Below are positions 1 through 8,147 of a stretch of 35,349 nt of DNA, in pieces. The stretch lies in the NCBI RefSeq assembly GCF_009914765.1, contig NZ_WYDS01000025.1, positions 21,807 to 57,155 of the forward strand, read 5' to 3'. Below the pieces are notes generated by a model. The model did not search any database and was not told where the DNA came from. It was given only the letters and a program-made list of their open reading frames with translations. The DNA comes from Halodesulfovibrio sp. MK-HDV. GTDB taxonomy: Bacteria > Desulfobacterota > Desulfovibrionia > Desulfovibrionales > Desulfovibrionaceae. The position numbers and the translations under genes were made by a program. The first letter of the stretch is position 1; each line of letters begins with the position of its first letter.

Positions 1-114
1 TTTGTCGGTTCCCAAAAAAAAAGATAAAAAAAGATTACGCCTGCACAAATAAAAATTGACCCCCCATCACTCCCGCCATCATTCCATCAAAACACTCTAT
101 GAAAACACTTAAAC

Positions 115-351
115 CTAAAAAAGAAAAACCCGCTCAACGAAATACATAGCGGAGTAAAAAAAACGCATTTTCTCGTAGGGGAGAAGTAAAGAAATAATGA
201 GCAGTAAGGTAATTCCCATATGTGTGTGAGTTATGAAGTCGAACTCACCATCATGTTTCAATAAAAACAATTTAATCAGTTCAATTGTCCAGAGCACATA
301 CAAAATACTAAACACATATCCAACGACCTTTGCGCCCGTCCTCATATTCAT
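115..351 (-). CDS. small integral membrane protein, unknown function
   Basis: I do not recognise this family. The roughly 78-residue product has a short basic N-terminus (MNMRTGAK), a first hydrophobic segment (GYVFSILYVLWTIELIKLF), a polar loop with two His (FDFITHTHMG) and a second hydrophobic stretch (ITLLLIISLLLP), so two membrane helices are likely. The reading frame stays open to 369. I prefer the Met at 351 because AAGGA on the minus strand lies 8 nt upstream of it; the Met at 357 would be too close. It lies downstream of the other small membrane protein (431-880) on the same strand, 79 nt away, so the two may be co-transcribed. No function can be assigned from context. Confidence 0.45.
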   Translation of the reverse strand: MNMRTGAKVVGYVFSILYVLWTIELIKLFLLKHDGEFDFITHTHMGITLLLIISLLLPYEKMRFFYSAMYFVERVFLF

Positions 352-430
352 ATGCATGTTCCTTAACACCCCATAAAAAATATGAACACTACGTACCGAG
401 GTTCAAAGAAAATTTTTTGATTACTCATTG

Positions 431-880
431 TCATCCCCCAAAAGCGAGCTTTATCAACACTCCAATCTTCCGTCCCTCATCCGTCTTTAAAACTTCTCCG
501 TCATCAATATGTGGAACCACCCTTTGAGCATATCTGAATAAAAGATAAACAATGAGAGCAATCGCCCAATGAAAAGAAGCACCTACAAGCAAGACCAAAC
601 CCAACTTCTGCTTCAGACATGCATATAAAAGGCACGACCACCCGGTGACAAAAATACTAGAGGGAACTGCCCACACTCGATCTTCTTTAGAAGCAAACAA
701 TGTAACAATTGTAATCAGTAATAGAACATCGGGCAGAAGCCTCCCAAGTTCAAAAAGACTCTCTGTTTCTATCCAAAATACAACTATTTCAAAAAGATAA
801 ACCGCAAGATACGCAAAACAAAGAACCCATGCCAATACATTACAGAAAGAGCCAACTGTGTTTTGTCTTTTCAACTTCAT
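431..880 (-). CDS. small polytopic membrane protein, unknown function
   Basis: The 149-residue product is not recognised. After a basic start (MKLKRQNT) it has about four hydrophobic segments, near residues 12-35, 48-63, 70-88 and 92-115, then a charged soluble tail with acidic and basic clusters (HIDDGEVLKTDEGRK). That pattern fits a small inner-membrane protein. No clear Shine-Dalgarno sequence precedes the ATG at 880, so the start is less certain. It lies beyond the terminator of the regulator gene at 1044-2393 and is therefore a separate unit, possibly with the smaller membrane protein at 115-351. Confidence 0.5.
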   Translation of the reverse strand: MKLKRQNTVGSFCNVLAWVLCFAYLAVYLFEIVVFWIETESLFELGRLLPDVLLLITIVTLFASKEDRVWAVPSSIFVTGWSCLLYACLKQKLGLVLLVGASFHWAIALIVYLLFRYAQRVVPHIDDGEVLKTDEGRKIGVLIKLAFGG

Positions 881-996
881 TTGATGATTATGGTTCCCGA
901 TTAGTAATTGAGAGGCTGGTACTAACCATAAATACTAACTTAATAGACAACAATTCTAACGCCCTACTTTTGCAGCAATTGCATCAGCTGTAAAAC

Positions 997-1029
997 AAAA
1001 AAACCGCCTTTATCCTAAGATAAAAGCGG
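997..1029 (-). terminator. intrinsic terminator of the three-gene sensory operon
   Basis: Read on the minus strand, an 11-bp stem (CCGCTTTTATC paired with GATAAAGGCGG, one G-U pair) with a TTAG loop is followed by a run of seven T. It lies 15 nt after the stop codon of the response regulator gene, which is the expected place for the end of the operon. Confidence 0.8.
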
Positions 1030-1043
1030 CGTTACGTGTGTGA

Positions 1044-2393
1044 CTATTCTTTTCGCAGATCGTACTTTCGCATTCGTAAATACAATCGTTTTCGCGGAAT
1101 TCCCAGCTCTACTGCGGTCTTCTCAACGCGCCCGTCATTACGAACCAACGCATCAACAATAAGTTGCTTTTCATAGCGTTCTACAAGTTCATCAAGAACG
1201 GCAACACCGGAGGCGGGAACATCGCTTGAACCAGCATCGTTCTCACCGGAAAGATCCAACGGTAAGCCAAGAACCAGCTGCTGAGCTACGTTACGCAGCT
1301 CGCGCACATTCCCCGGCCATGGATACTGCTGAAGGCGGTTGTTCACTTCTGGCGCGACGTCTGGTGCCGGTCTATTAAAACGATCTGCCATCACGCCCAT
1401 AAAGTAATGAAGCAACGGCATAACATCTTCAGCCCTGTCGCGTAACGGCGGGACATTTATTCGGGCAACATTAAGACGGAAAAATAAATCTTCTCGGAAT
1501 GTTCCATTACTGACAGCTTCACGCAAATCAATTTTAGACGCAGCAACGACTCTGAAATCTACAGGGATAAGCTGGTTACTACCCACACGTTCGATCACAC
1601 GTTCCTGCAATGCTCGTAACAGTTTAACCTGTATATCAAGAGGCATGGACTCAACTTCATCGAGAAAAAGAGTTCCGCCCTGAGCGAGTTCAATCTTACC
1701 AATTCGTCGACTGGAAGCGTTGGTAAAAGCACCGCGCTCATGACCGAATAATTCGCTCTCCACCAAGCTGCCCGGTATAGCGCAGCAGTTCAACGGAACA
1801 AATTTGCCGTTCTGTCTATTTCCGCAATCATGCAACGAACGGGCTGTAAGCTCTTTGCCTACACCAGTTTCGCCTAACACAAGGACATCTACATCAATCG
1901 ATGCCAATGAACTTACAGTCTGACGCAACTGTTTGATCTCAGCAGACGAACCGAGAATCCGTGATTCCAAATCGAAATCGACAGCAAGACGCTGTTTCAA
2001 ATTACGGTTCTCAAGACAAAGACGACGAGCCTCTAACGCACGTTTAGCGACCTCAATCAAGTATTCAGGCGGTGCTGGCTTTTCTAAAAAATCATACGCT
2101 CCGGAACGGATTGCATCCAGAGCCATTGGCACATCGCCATGGCCTGTTAAAATCACTACCGGAAGATCAGGCGCAATACTCCTGATGCGATTCAAAAGTG
2201 TAAGCCCGTCCATCCCCGGCATTTTGACATCACTGATTACCACCCCGAGCCAGTCGGGAGTAATATGCGGCAGAACCTCTTCCCCAGAACTAAAGGTTTT
2301 TATCGCATACCCTTCAAGCTCAAAGGTCTGCTGACACGCCTGTCGAATTTCAGTTTCGTCATCGACTAAGAAAATTTCACCAATCGGAGTCAT
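1044..2393 (-). CDS. sigma-54-dependent response regulator (PgtA/DctD-like)
   Basis: This NtrC-class transcription activator has 449 residues. The receiver domain (about 1-125) carries the acidic pair DD at 11-12, phospho-acceptor D55 (ISDVKMPG) and K105. The AAA+ domain has Walker A GETGVGKE at 174-181 and Walker B TLFLDE at 241-246. The C-terminus (about 400-449) is a Fis-type helix-turn-helix. The sigma-54 contact loop reads GAFTNA at 221-226 instead of the usual GAFTGA, which is unusual. The gene starts 2 nt after the kinase stop and is the last of a binding-protein/kinase/regulator operon. By architecture this matches PgtA of the Salmonella phosphoglycerate uptake regulators, though the ligand here is unknown. 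The likely target is the divergent tctCBA operon with its sigma-54 promoter at 6552-6567 (inference). Confidence 0.85.
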   Translation of the reverse strand: MTPIGEIFLVDDETEIRQACQQTFELEGYAIKTFSSGEEVLPHITPDWLGVVISDVKMPGMDGLTLLNRIRSIAPDLPVVILTGHGDVPMALDAIRSGAYDFLEKPAPPEYLIEVAKRALEARRLCLENRNLKQRLAVDFDLESRILGSSAEIKQLRQTVSSLASIDVDVLVLGETGVGKELTARSLHDCGNRQNGKFVPLNCCAIPGSLVESELFGHERGAFTNASSRRIGKIELAQGGTLFLDEVESMPLDIQVKLLRALQERVIERVGSNQLIPVDFRVVAASKIDLREAVSNGTFREDLFFRLNVARINVPPLRDRAEDVMPLLHYFMGVMADRFNRPAPDVAPEVNNRLQQYPWPGNVRELRNVAQQLVLGLPLDLSGENDAGSSDVPASGVAVLDELVERYEKQLIVDALVRNDGRVEKTAVELGIPRKRLYLRMRKYDLRKE

Positions 2394-2395
2394 AA

Positions 2396-4792
2396 TTATC
2401 CAGCAGCTTTTTGAAATGAAAGAATGAATTTAGTACCACCAGTTGCAGCATTAGTGGCGCTAATCTCCCCTCTCATATCCTTCACAATGTTATAGGAAAT
2501 AGAAAGTCCAAGCCCGAGTCCTTTACCGACCTCTTTGGTCGTATAAAACGGGTCAAAAATTGATTCTTTAACTTCTGGCGGAATCCCCGCCCCTGTATCG
2601 GTAATTTCAATAGAAATGGTTTCTTCTGCTTCAATAACATCAACAGAAATCTTTCGTTCCCCTTCGCCCTGTTGCCCCACCGCATCAATGGCGTTACCAA
2701 AAACATTAACCAGCACCTGCTCGAGTCGAATATCTTCTGCGGTAATGATGTATGACTGCTCTTTGTAACGCGGTTCGATAACAATGTTATCTTCAACAAT
2801 TCTCGCCGTAAGCAAAGCCAGTGATTGTTCGATAACTGGAACCACTTCTACCGGATGCAGCTTGTTTGAAGGAAGACGAGCAAACTTTTTCAAGTGATTG
2901 ATCATCGTGGCCATTCTTGCACTCAGGTTATCAATTTTGTCGATGTTTTCCTGATGAACTTCAATCTGTCCGCGCTCTAGAAGCAGTCGGGCATTGTGCA
3001 GATAATAGCGGATCGCAGACAATGGCTGGTTCAACTCATGAGCAATTCCTGCTGAAAGTTGACCAAGAGCCGCCAATTTACCGGCCTGCACTAATTCATC
3101 CTGCACCCTGCGACGTTCTTTAACTTCCTGACGGAGTTTGGCGTTTGTTACACTCAAATGATCAGTCTTTTCCCGCACCCTCTTCTGCAATAGCTCCTGA
3201 GCCTTTTCACGCTCTGTCACATCATGCAGGGTAATCATCAAGCTTCGCTGGTTCCGCTGCTGAACAGGACGAATGACCACCTCTATCGGAAATTCAAAAC
3301 CGTCGCTTTTGACGCCCTGATACACGTTCACGATCTGCCCGTTATTCTCAGAATTAAATGCCAGAGAACACGCATCGCAAAATGCCTGCTCTTCCGGTAC
3401 TGACACGAAATAAGACAGGTTCTGCCCGATCATCACCTGTGGATCAGCATTAAATAAGCTGACAGCCATCATGTTGAAAAAACGAATGGTTCCATCAGGG
3501 TCAGCGATAACAAGTCCTACCGCGGCGTTATCAATAATAGCCTGAGAATTTGCCTCTTCTACCGCCTGAGCAGTGTCGCGGAAGACGCGCAGCGCACCTG
3601 CCATCTTACCAATTTCATCATCGCCAGCTTCCGGTATGCTGTATTGTAGTTCTCCTCCGGCAATGGCTTGCATACTGCTCGCCAAGGCATTGAGTCGCGC
3701 CACAATACTGCCGCGCACATAAAACCACAAAACACAGACGGCAAGAATCAAACTTAAAAAAACCAGTCCAAGCTGTGCCCACCGGGCACGTTCCAACTTG
3801 CCCTTGGTCACAGCCGCCGCATTCAACGCTTCAGCCTGCGTACGTGTTACAACCGTTCTGATGACAGTACGCAGCTGCCCCACAATTCGAGCATTCTCAG
3901 CAAGGATATCCTGCCCTTTGATATTATTTGCAATAATTCTCTTTTTTAAAGCAAAAACACCATCCGGCCCTTCAGCCCGAGTCAGCACTTCTGAAAACAC
4001 CTGATGCAATGTAAGCGCACTTGCCTCGTCCGAGTAATGCTCGAGGCTAAACCGTAGAGAGACAATGGTGTCACTTGCAAGAGCAGCCAAGTTATCAACT
4101 TGAGCATCCATCTGTGCAGAAGAAGCCTGTAGCAATAAACTCACCAGCAGATCGCCATTATTACCTATACGATCAACTATCTTTTTAAACCGACGATTGG
4201 AGCGAAGCTTTGCAGCTGAAATATTTTTCTCGCCCTGCCCTGCTGCGCTACGGATTCGATCAATTTCAGCATCAAGATTATAGTTTAAATCTTGACTGAG
4301 CGGCTCAATCTCCTCAAGCATGTCAGAATAAAGCCAGCGCAAGCGCTCCATATGCTTTTGGAGGCGCTTCTCCTCTCGTAACCGATCCGTTACAACAATC
4401 TGCAATGAGACAAGGTTGTCTTTCAAGCGCCCAAGCAGGTCATCTATTCCACGGCGAAGCTGAGGGTTTGTATGTTCAAGAAGCCCTACCTCACGACTGA
4501 ATTGCAGCAACAGCAAATCAAGATCTGCGCGTATCCGTTTTTGGGTCTCTTCATCCGGTGCCGAGGCAAGATTAGGCGCGATCGCAATAATTTGTCCGCC
4601 AGTCTCTGCCACGTCAGCGACTTGCGCTAATTCCGGCAAGTTTTTTTCTGTAATTGTTGCAAAGATTTCGCTTGAACTGTCCAAAAGAAAAAGCGCTGTC
4701 AAAACCGCCAGCACAGTCATCCCCGCAATTGCACCAAAAGCAAGGAGCAGTCGCTCCCAAATGCCTAATTTAGTAAAAAACGATGGTATCAT
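2396..4792 (-). CDS. membrane sensor histidine kinase with HAMP and PAS (PgtB-like)
   Basis: The frame is open to 4861, but I prefer the ATG at 4792 (MIPSFFTKLG). It overlaps the stop of the upstream binding-protein gene by one base (TAATG) and gives 798 residues with a normal N-terminal membrane anchor. Domains in order, numbered from 4792: TM1 about 15-37; a long, mostly helical periplasmic sensor region of about 300 residues; TM2 about 340-362; HAMP about 363-415; PAS about 418-530; a coiled segment; HisKA with the phospho-His in GIAHELNQPLSAI (H585); and HATPase_c with the G1 box DTGAGI and G2 box GKGLGLGLS. The large periplasmic domain plus a co-encoded binding protein indicates ligand sensing through that partner. 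The substrate is unknown. It probably phosphorylates the regulator encoded just downstream. Confidence 0.85.
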   Translation of the reverse strand: MIPSFFTKLGIWERLLLAFGAIAGMTVLAVLTALFLLDSSSEIFATITEKNLPELAQVADVAETGGQIIAIAPNLASAPDEETQKRIRADLDLLLLQFSREVGLLEHTNPQLRRGIDDLLGRLKDNLVSLQIVVTDRLREEKRLQKHMERLRWLYSDMLEEIEPLSQDLNYNLDAEIDRIRSAAGQGEKNISAAKLRSNRRFKKIVDRIGNNGDLLVSLLLQASSAQMDAQVDNLAALASDTIVSLRFSLEHYSDEASALTLHQVFSEVLTRAEGPDGVFALKKRIIANNIKGQDILAENARIVGQLRTVIRTVVTRTQAEALNAAAVTKGKLERARWAQLGLVFLSLILAVCVLWFYVRGSIVARLNALASSMQAIAGGELQYSIPEAGDDEIGKMAGALRVFRDTAQAVEEANSQAIIDNAAVGLVIADPDGTIRFFNMMAVSLFNADPQVMIGQNLSYFVSVPEEQAFCDACSLAFNSENNGQIVNVYQGVKSDGFEFPIEVVIRPVQQRNQRSLMITLHDVTEREKAQELLQKRVREKTDHLSVTNAKLRQEVKERRRVQDELVQAGKLAALGQLSAGIAHELNQPLSAIRYYLHNARLLLERGQIEVHQENIDKIDNLSARMATMINHLKKFARLPSNKLHPVEVVPVIEQSLALLTARIVEDNIVIEPRYKEQSYIITAEDIRLEQVLVNVFGNAIDAVGQQGEGERKISVDVIEAEETISIEITDTGAGIPPEVKESIFDPFYTTKEVGKGLGLGLSISYNIVKDMRGEISATNAATGGTKFILSFQKAAG

Positions 4793-6144
4793 TACTTTCT
4801 TTGCACTGAATCCAACAGCTTGTTGGCTTTTTTCAATCGCTTTTCTATAAACTGCTGCCACTGCTCTATCTGCTGCTGTTGTTCTGGACTTCTCGGTGTT
4901 CCCGTAAACAAATTAAAAAATATTGCATTGTACACAGGGTCCAGACTCTGCTTGTAAGTTACAGGAATCTCACTAAGCAAACTGTGCGTCTTTTTCTTTA
5001 CTGAAAGAAAATACGGATCATTCGCAGCATATTGACTTTCCAACAAAAGCAAACGCTTCCAAAGCTGACGCCGCTCTAACAACTTATATGTAATAAATTC
5101 TTCAAACAGATTATTCACGAGGTTGTAGCGCACCTGCGACAAGGAAGAATTGTACGGCTTTGCCTTGCCTTCCTTGATCAATTTGAACAATTGAGACTGT
5201 GCAAGTTTGCCGCTGTCGTACATCTGCTGAGCAACAGGAAGACGACGAATCTGCGGCTTAAGCAGAACAGCTTGCCCTTCCGGCGACAGCATAAAGTCTA
5301 TAAAAATTTCTGCTTCACGAGAATTCACACTGTTTTTTAGTGCCCCAATCCCCGCAGGCATCAAAAGAACAGGTTCGCCGTATCGAAACTTCACATCCTT
5401 TACATCCGGCGCACGACCCAGAATATCGATGACCAGTCCCACACCATACAGTCCGCTCTTAACCCCCTCTGTCACACTAAAGCTACGAGCAGAAAGAGTT
5501 ACAAGGTTACCGGACATGCGTAGCAGATACGCCCAGCCTTTTTCCCACCCCATCTTCTGCAAAAGACTTTCTACAATAAGATGTGTCGTTCCTGACCGCA
5601 AAGGGGTCGACATGACCACATGGCTGTAATATTTTGAATCTTCTAAGTCCTGCCAGCGTTTCGGAGCATCAATGTTTTCATTTTTTAAATATGAATCGTT
5701 CCACATCCACCCAACGCTGGACAACGCAAATCCGTAAAAATAGCCGTCAGGATCATCTACAGAAAATCCTTCAACACGCATTGCTTTATACTGCCGCGCC
5801 CGCTCTGTGTGCCTCAGCATGTTGCCCTGTTTCAAAATTTCAAATGCATCGGGTGACGATGACCAGAACACATCAAAGTTTCTGTTATTTCCACGCAACA
5901 ACTCAGCAACGGCAGAAGCCGTCTTTTTATTTAAAATCGAAACCTTGATTTCAGGATGGAGAGACTTAAACCGTTCAATAAACGGTTCATAAAAATCGGG
6001 AGGATAAGAAGTAATTATTCGCAAAGAAGACGATTGAACGGCTTTCGCCGCAGCAGGTACAATCCCGCAAAAAAGTAGAGCACAAACGACTCCGACCATA
6101 CACCAGCAGACGTATCGAACTCCCCTTAAGAAGCCAACGTTCAT
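4792..6144 (-). CDS. periplasmic solute-binding protein of a sensory operon (PgtC-like)
   Basis: The 450-residue protein has an N-terminal signal sequence (hydrophobic core CWCMVGVVCALLFCGIV, cleavage near PAAAKA). A family-1-type extracellular solute-binding fold follows: SSSLRIITSYPPDFYEPFIE, then FDVFWSSSPDAFEIL, then SPEGQAVLL. A Gln/Lys-rich helical C-terminus ends the protein. The start has an excellent Shine-Dalgarno sequence (GGAGGTG, 4 nt before ATG). No ABC permease or ATPase gene accompanies it. It is instead the first gene of an operon with a histidine kinase and a sigma-54 regulator, so it most likely works as a ligand-sensing partner of the kinase, as PgtC does in Salmonella, rather than as a transport component. 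The ligand is unknown. A carboxylate imported by the divergent TctCBA system is the simplest guess. Confidence 0.75.
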   Translation of the reverse strand: MNVGFLRGVRYVCWCMVGVVCALLFCGIVPAAAKAVQSSSLRIITSYPPDFYEPFIERFKSLHPEIKVSILNKKTASAVAELLRGNNRNFDVFWSSSPDAFEILKQGNMLRHTERARQYKAMRVEGFSVDDPDGYFYGFALSSVGWMWNDSYLKNENIDAPKRWQDLEDSKYYSHVVMSTPLRSGTTHLIVESLLQKMGWEKGWAYLLRMSGNLVTLSARSFSVTEGVKSGLYGVGLVIDILGRAPDVKDVKFRYGEPVLLMPAGIGALKNSVNSREAEIFIDFMLSPEGQAVLLKPQIRRLPVAQQMYDSGKLAQSQLFKLIKEGKAKPYNSSLSQVRYNLVNNLFEEFITYKLLERRQLWKRLLLLESQYAANDPYFLSVKKKTHSLLSEIPVTYKQSLDPVYNAIFFNLFTGTPRSPEQQQQIEQWQQFIEKRLKKANKLLDSVQRK

Positions 6145-6439
6145 TACTCACCTCCAGATGGTACCGCAAACCTGCATGAACAGTGTACCTGCATTCGGAT
6201 GTGCTACATATAAACATTTGTAAAATATGATTTATATAAAAATTTATAATAACACTAAGCGGCAATCGCGAAAGTATAAAAATGTTTCTAACATGGGTCA
6301 AGAGCACGTTCGGAATTTTCTACCAAACTTCACGCAACGTTCTATCCCCTTCGTAAATTTTCTTCGACTCAACTCCCGCTCCTCTGTCTTCAATAAAAGT
6401 TCCCACTTCAACCAAATGCTTCCCTTTAGAAAAAACAAC

Positions 6440-6476
6440 GGGTCATTTTAGAACACGAAGGTGTCAAAAACGACCC
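6440..6476. promoter_or_regulatory. nested inverted repeat, candidate upstream activator site
   Basis: Two concentric dyads share a centre near 6458: outer GGGTC (6440-6444) with GACCC (6472-6476), and inner ACAC (6453-6456) with GTGT (6461-6464). The element lies about 75-110 bp upstream of the sigma-54 promoter at 6552, the usual distance for an NtrC-class enhancer. It sits in the 585-bp gap between the sensory operon and tctC. Binding by the regulator encoded at 1044-2393 is inference. Confidence 0.4.
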
Positions 6477-6551
6477 AAATTATATCTATTAAAAATGCTA
6501 ACATTTTCGTCATTTACAACAAAACTAGAACATTACCCTCACATCTCTCGA

Positions 6552-6567
6552 TGGCACAATATTTGAT
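6552..6567 (+). promoter_or_regulatory. sigma-54 (-24/-12) promoter of tctCBA
   Basis: The sequence TGGCACAATATTTGAT matches the sigma-54 consensus TGGCACRNNNNTTGCW, with GG separated from the -12 dinucleotide by exactly 10 nt. The only key mismatch is A instead of C in the -12 GC. It gives a leader of about 150 nt before tctC. A sigma-54-type regulator (1044-2393) is encoded by the divergent operon, which supports use of this site. Confidence 0.6.
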
Positions 6568-6657
6568 TAATAATGACAAGTACTGTGAAAAATTTTGTCA
6601 CGGTAGGAAGAGGGGAGCTATAACCAACTCTCTTTTTTTTTGCACAATTATGATGCT

Positions 6658-6695
6658 GCCGGTTGATGGATTGCCGGCTGTAATTGTTAACCGGC
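6658..6695 (+). promoter_or_regulatory. leader hairpin upstream of tctC
   Basis: GCCGGTT (6658-6664) is complementary to AACCGGC (6689-6695), giving a 7-bp stem with a 24-nt loop that itself contains GCCGGC. It lies in the leader about 35 nt before the tctC start codon and has no T tract, so it is not a simple terminator. It may stabilise the mRNA or affect translation. Function unknown. Confidence 0.35.
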
Positions 6696-6729
6696 GGATA
6701 TATGCCGCACACAAAGCACGGAGTATGTA

Positions 6730-7671
6730 ATGAAAAGAATTTTAGCATTACTCATGGCACTCGTTTTTGCCTTCCCTATGTATGCTATGGCTGAATACCC
6801 AAGCAAGCCAATCACAATTGTTGTTCCTTCCAAAGCTGGTGGATCAACTGATACAACCGCTCGCATTTTTATTAATGCAGCAAAAAACTACTGGCCTGAC
6901 GCTAATTTTGTAGTTCAGAACGTTCCTGGTTCTGGCGGTCAGAAAGGTTTTGAAGCTATCGCTCGTGCTAAAAAAGACGGCCACACCATCGGCTTAGTTT
7001 TTACCACTCAGATCGTATCTCACATTGTATCCAAACGTGCTCGCTACACTCTCGATAGCTTCCACGTAATGGGTAACGCTGTAGACGATCCATTACTCAT
7101 TGCTGTTCCTAAAGACAGCCCGATCACCGATCTCGCTTCTTTCATCAAAATGGCAAAAGAGAACCCGCTGACCGTTGCTGTTAACGGCATTGGTTCCGAT
7201 GACTTTATTGCTGCCAAAAAATTTGAAAACAAAGCTGATATAACTTTCAACCTTCTTCCAACAAAAGGTTCTACTGAGCAGAAAGCGCTGGTTCTTGGTG
7301 GCCATGTAGATGCAAGCATCATGAACCTTTCCCAGATGCAGGCACAGCACAAAGCGGGCACCGCTCGTGTTATCGCTCTCCTCAATGCAGAACGTTCCGA
7401 CGTTCTTCCAGAGGTTAAAACTGCTACTGAACAGGGTTACACTGTAAACATGACTGCTACCCGCGGTTTTGTTGCACCTGCTGGCATCGATAAAGACATC
7501 CTTACCAAGCTTGATGCTCTTCTCGTGAAAATTAACAGCGATCCTAACTTCATCGCTGACTGCAAAAGAAACGTTTACAGCCAGCTGCCAATGTCCGGTG
7601 AAGACTACCGCACATACCTTGAAGGTCTTCAGACAGAAACACAGTCTTTCTACGACAAGAACCCTTGGTAA
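6730..7671 (+). CDS. tctC: TTT-family periplasmic substrate-binding protein TctC
   Basis: This is the extracytoplasmic receptor of a tripartite tricarboxylate transporter, 313 residues, the usual family length. It has a typical Sec signal peptide (MKRILALLMALVFAFPMYAMA, cleavage before EYPSKP). The TctC/BugT signatures follow: PITIVVPSKAGGSTDTTARI near the mature N-terminus and NVPGSGGQKGFEAIARAKKD, a carboxylate-binding loop region in this family. The start has GGAG about 7 nt upstream. It is the first gene of tctCBA and the most strongly expressed member would be expected here. Known TTT receptors bind carboxylates such as citrate, tartrate or terephthalate, and the substrate cannot be read from this sequence. 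Expression is probably sigma-54 dependent (site at 6552-6567) and controlled by the divergent three-gene sensory system. Confidence 0.88.
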   Translation: MKRILALLMALVFAFPMYAMAEYPSKPITIVVPSKAGGSTDTTARIFINAAKNYWPDANFVVQNVPGSGGQKGFEAIARAKKDGHTIGLVFTTQIVSHIVSKRARYTLDSFHVMGNAVDDPLLIAVPKDSPITDLASFIKMAKENPLTVAVNGIGSDDFIAAKKFENKADITFNLLPTKGSTEQKALVLGGHVDASIMNLSQMQAQHKAGTARVIALLNAERSDVLPEVKTATEQGYTVNMTATRGFVAPAGIDKDILTKLDALLVKINSDPNFIADCKRNVYSQLPMSGEDYRTYLEGLQTETQSFYDKNPW

Positions 7672-7677
7672 TACAAT

Positions 7678-8136
7678 ATGACAAAAAGATTTGCTGAGTT
7701 ATTGCTTCTCGGCGGATTTTTGGTACTTGCGGTGCTGCTTTACAACAGCACCGCAGCGTACCCAAAATTCGTTCAGGGCTCGACAGCCGCATATGTTCGC
7801 TTTTTGGGAATTTCTCTTGGCATTCTATGCCTTACAGAGCTGTTCTTTGCGTCCAAAAAAAAAGGACAGGACAACCAAAAGGCACCTCTTAACATGGCAG
7901 ACGCTCCCCGCCGATTCTGGGGACTATGCATCCTGTTATTTGTCTATGCTGCCTCATTTGAGTTCTTAGGATTCTATCTGGCATCAGCAGTTTTTCTTCC
8001 GGTAGCTATGCTTCTACTTGGAGCACGAAAACCAATTCTTATCAGCCTGACCTCTGGAGGAATTTTACTTTTCGTCTACCTCGTTTTCGAAAAATTGCTT
8101 GGAGTTTTTCTCCCGACAAGTAGCTTGTTCGGATAA
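7678..8136 (+). CDS. tctB: TTT-family small membrane subunit TctB
   Basis: The 152-residue protein has four predicted membrane segments, near residues 8-24, 40-57, 80-100 and 105-142 (the last long enough for two closely spaced helices). The polar loop between the second and third is Lys/Gln-rich (ASKKKGQDNQKAP). Size, position between tctC and tctA, and topology identify it as the small, poorly conserved TctB subunit. It begins 6 nt after the tctC stop and ends 11 nt before tctA, so the three are translated from one message. TctB sequences diverge widely, so the assignment rests mainly on context and topology. Confidence 0.82.
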   Translation: MTKRFAELLLLGGFLVLAVLLYNSTAAYPKFVQGSTAAYVRFLGISLGILCLTELFFASKKKGQDNQKAPLNMADAPRRFWGLCILLFVYAASFEFLGFYLASAVFLPVAMLLLGARKPILISLTSGGILLFVYLVFEKLLGVFLPTSSLFG

Positions 8137-8147
8137 GGATACATCGT

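Noticed and set aside
6584-6602. CRP-like palindrome TGTGA/TCACG upstream of tctC
   Set aside because: The half-sites are 9 nt apart instead of 6 and the site lies downstream of the putative promoter. It is probably an AT-rich chance palindrome.
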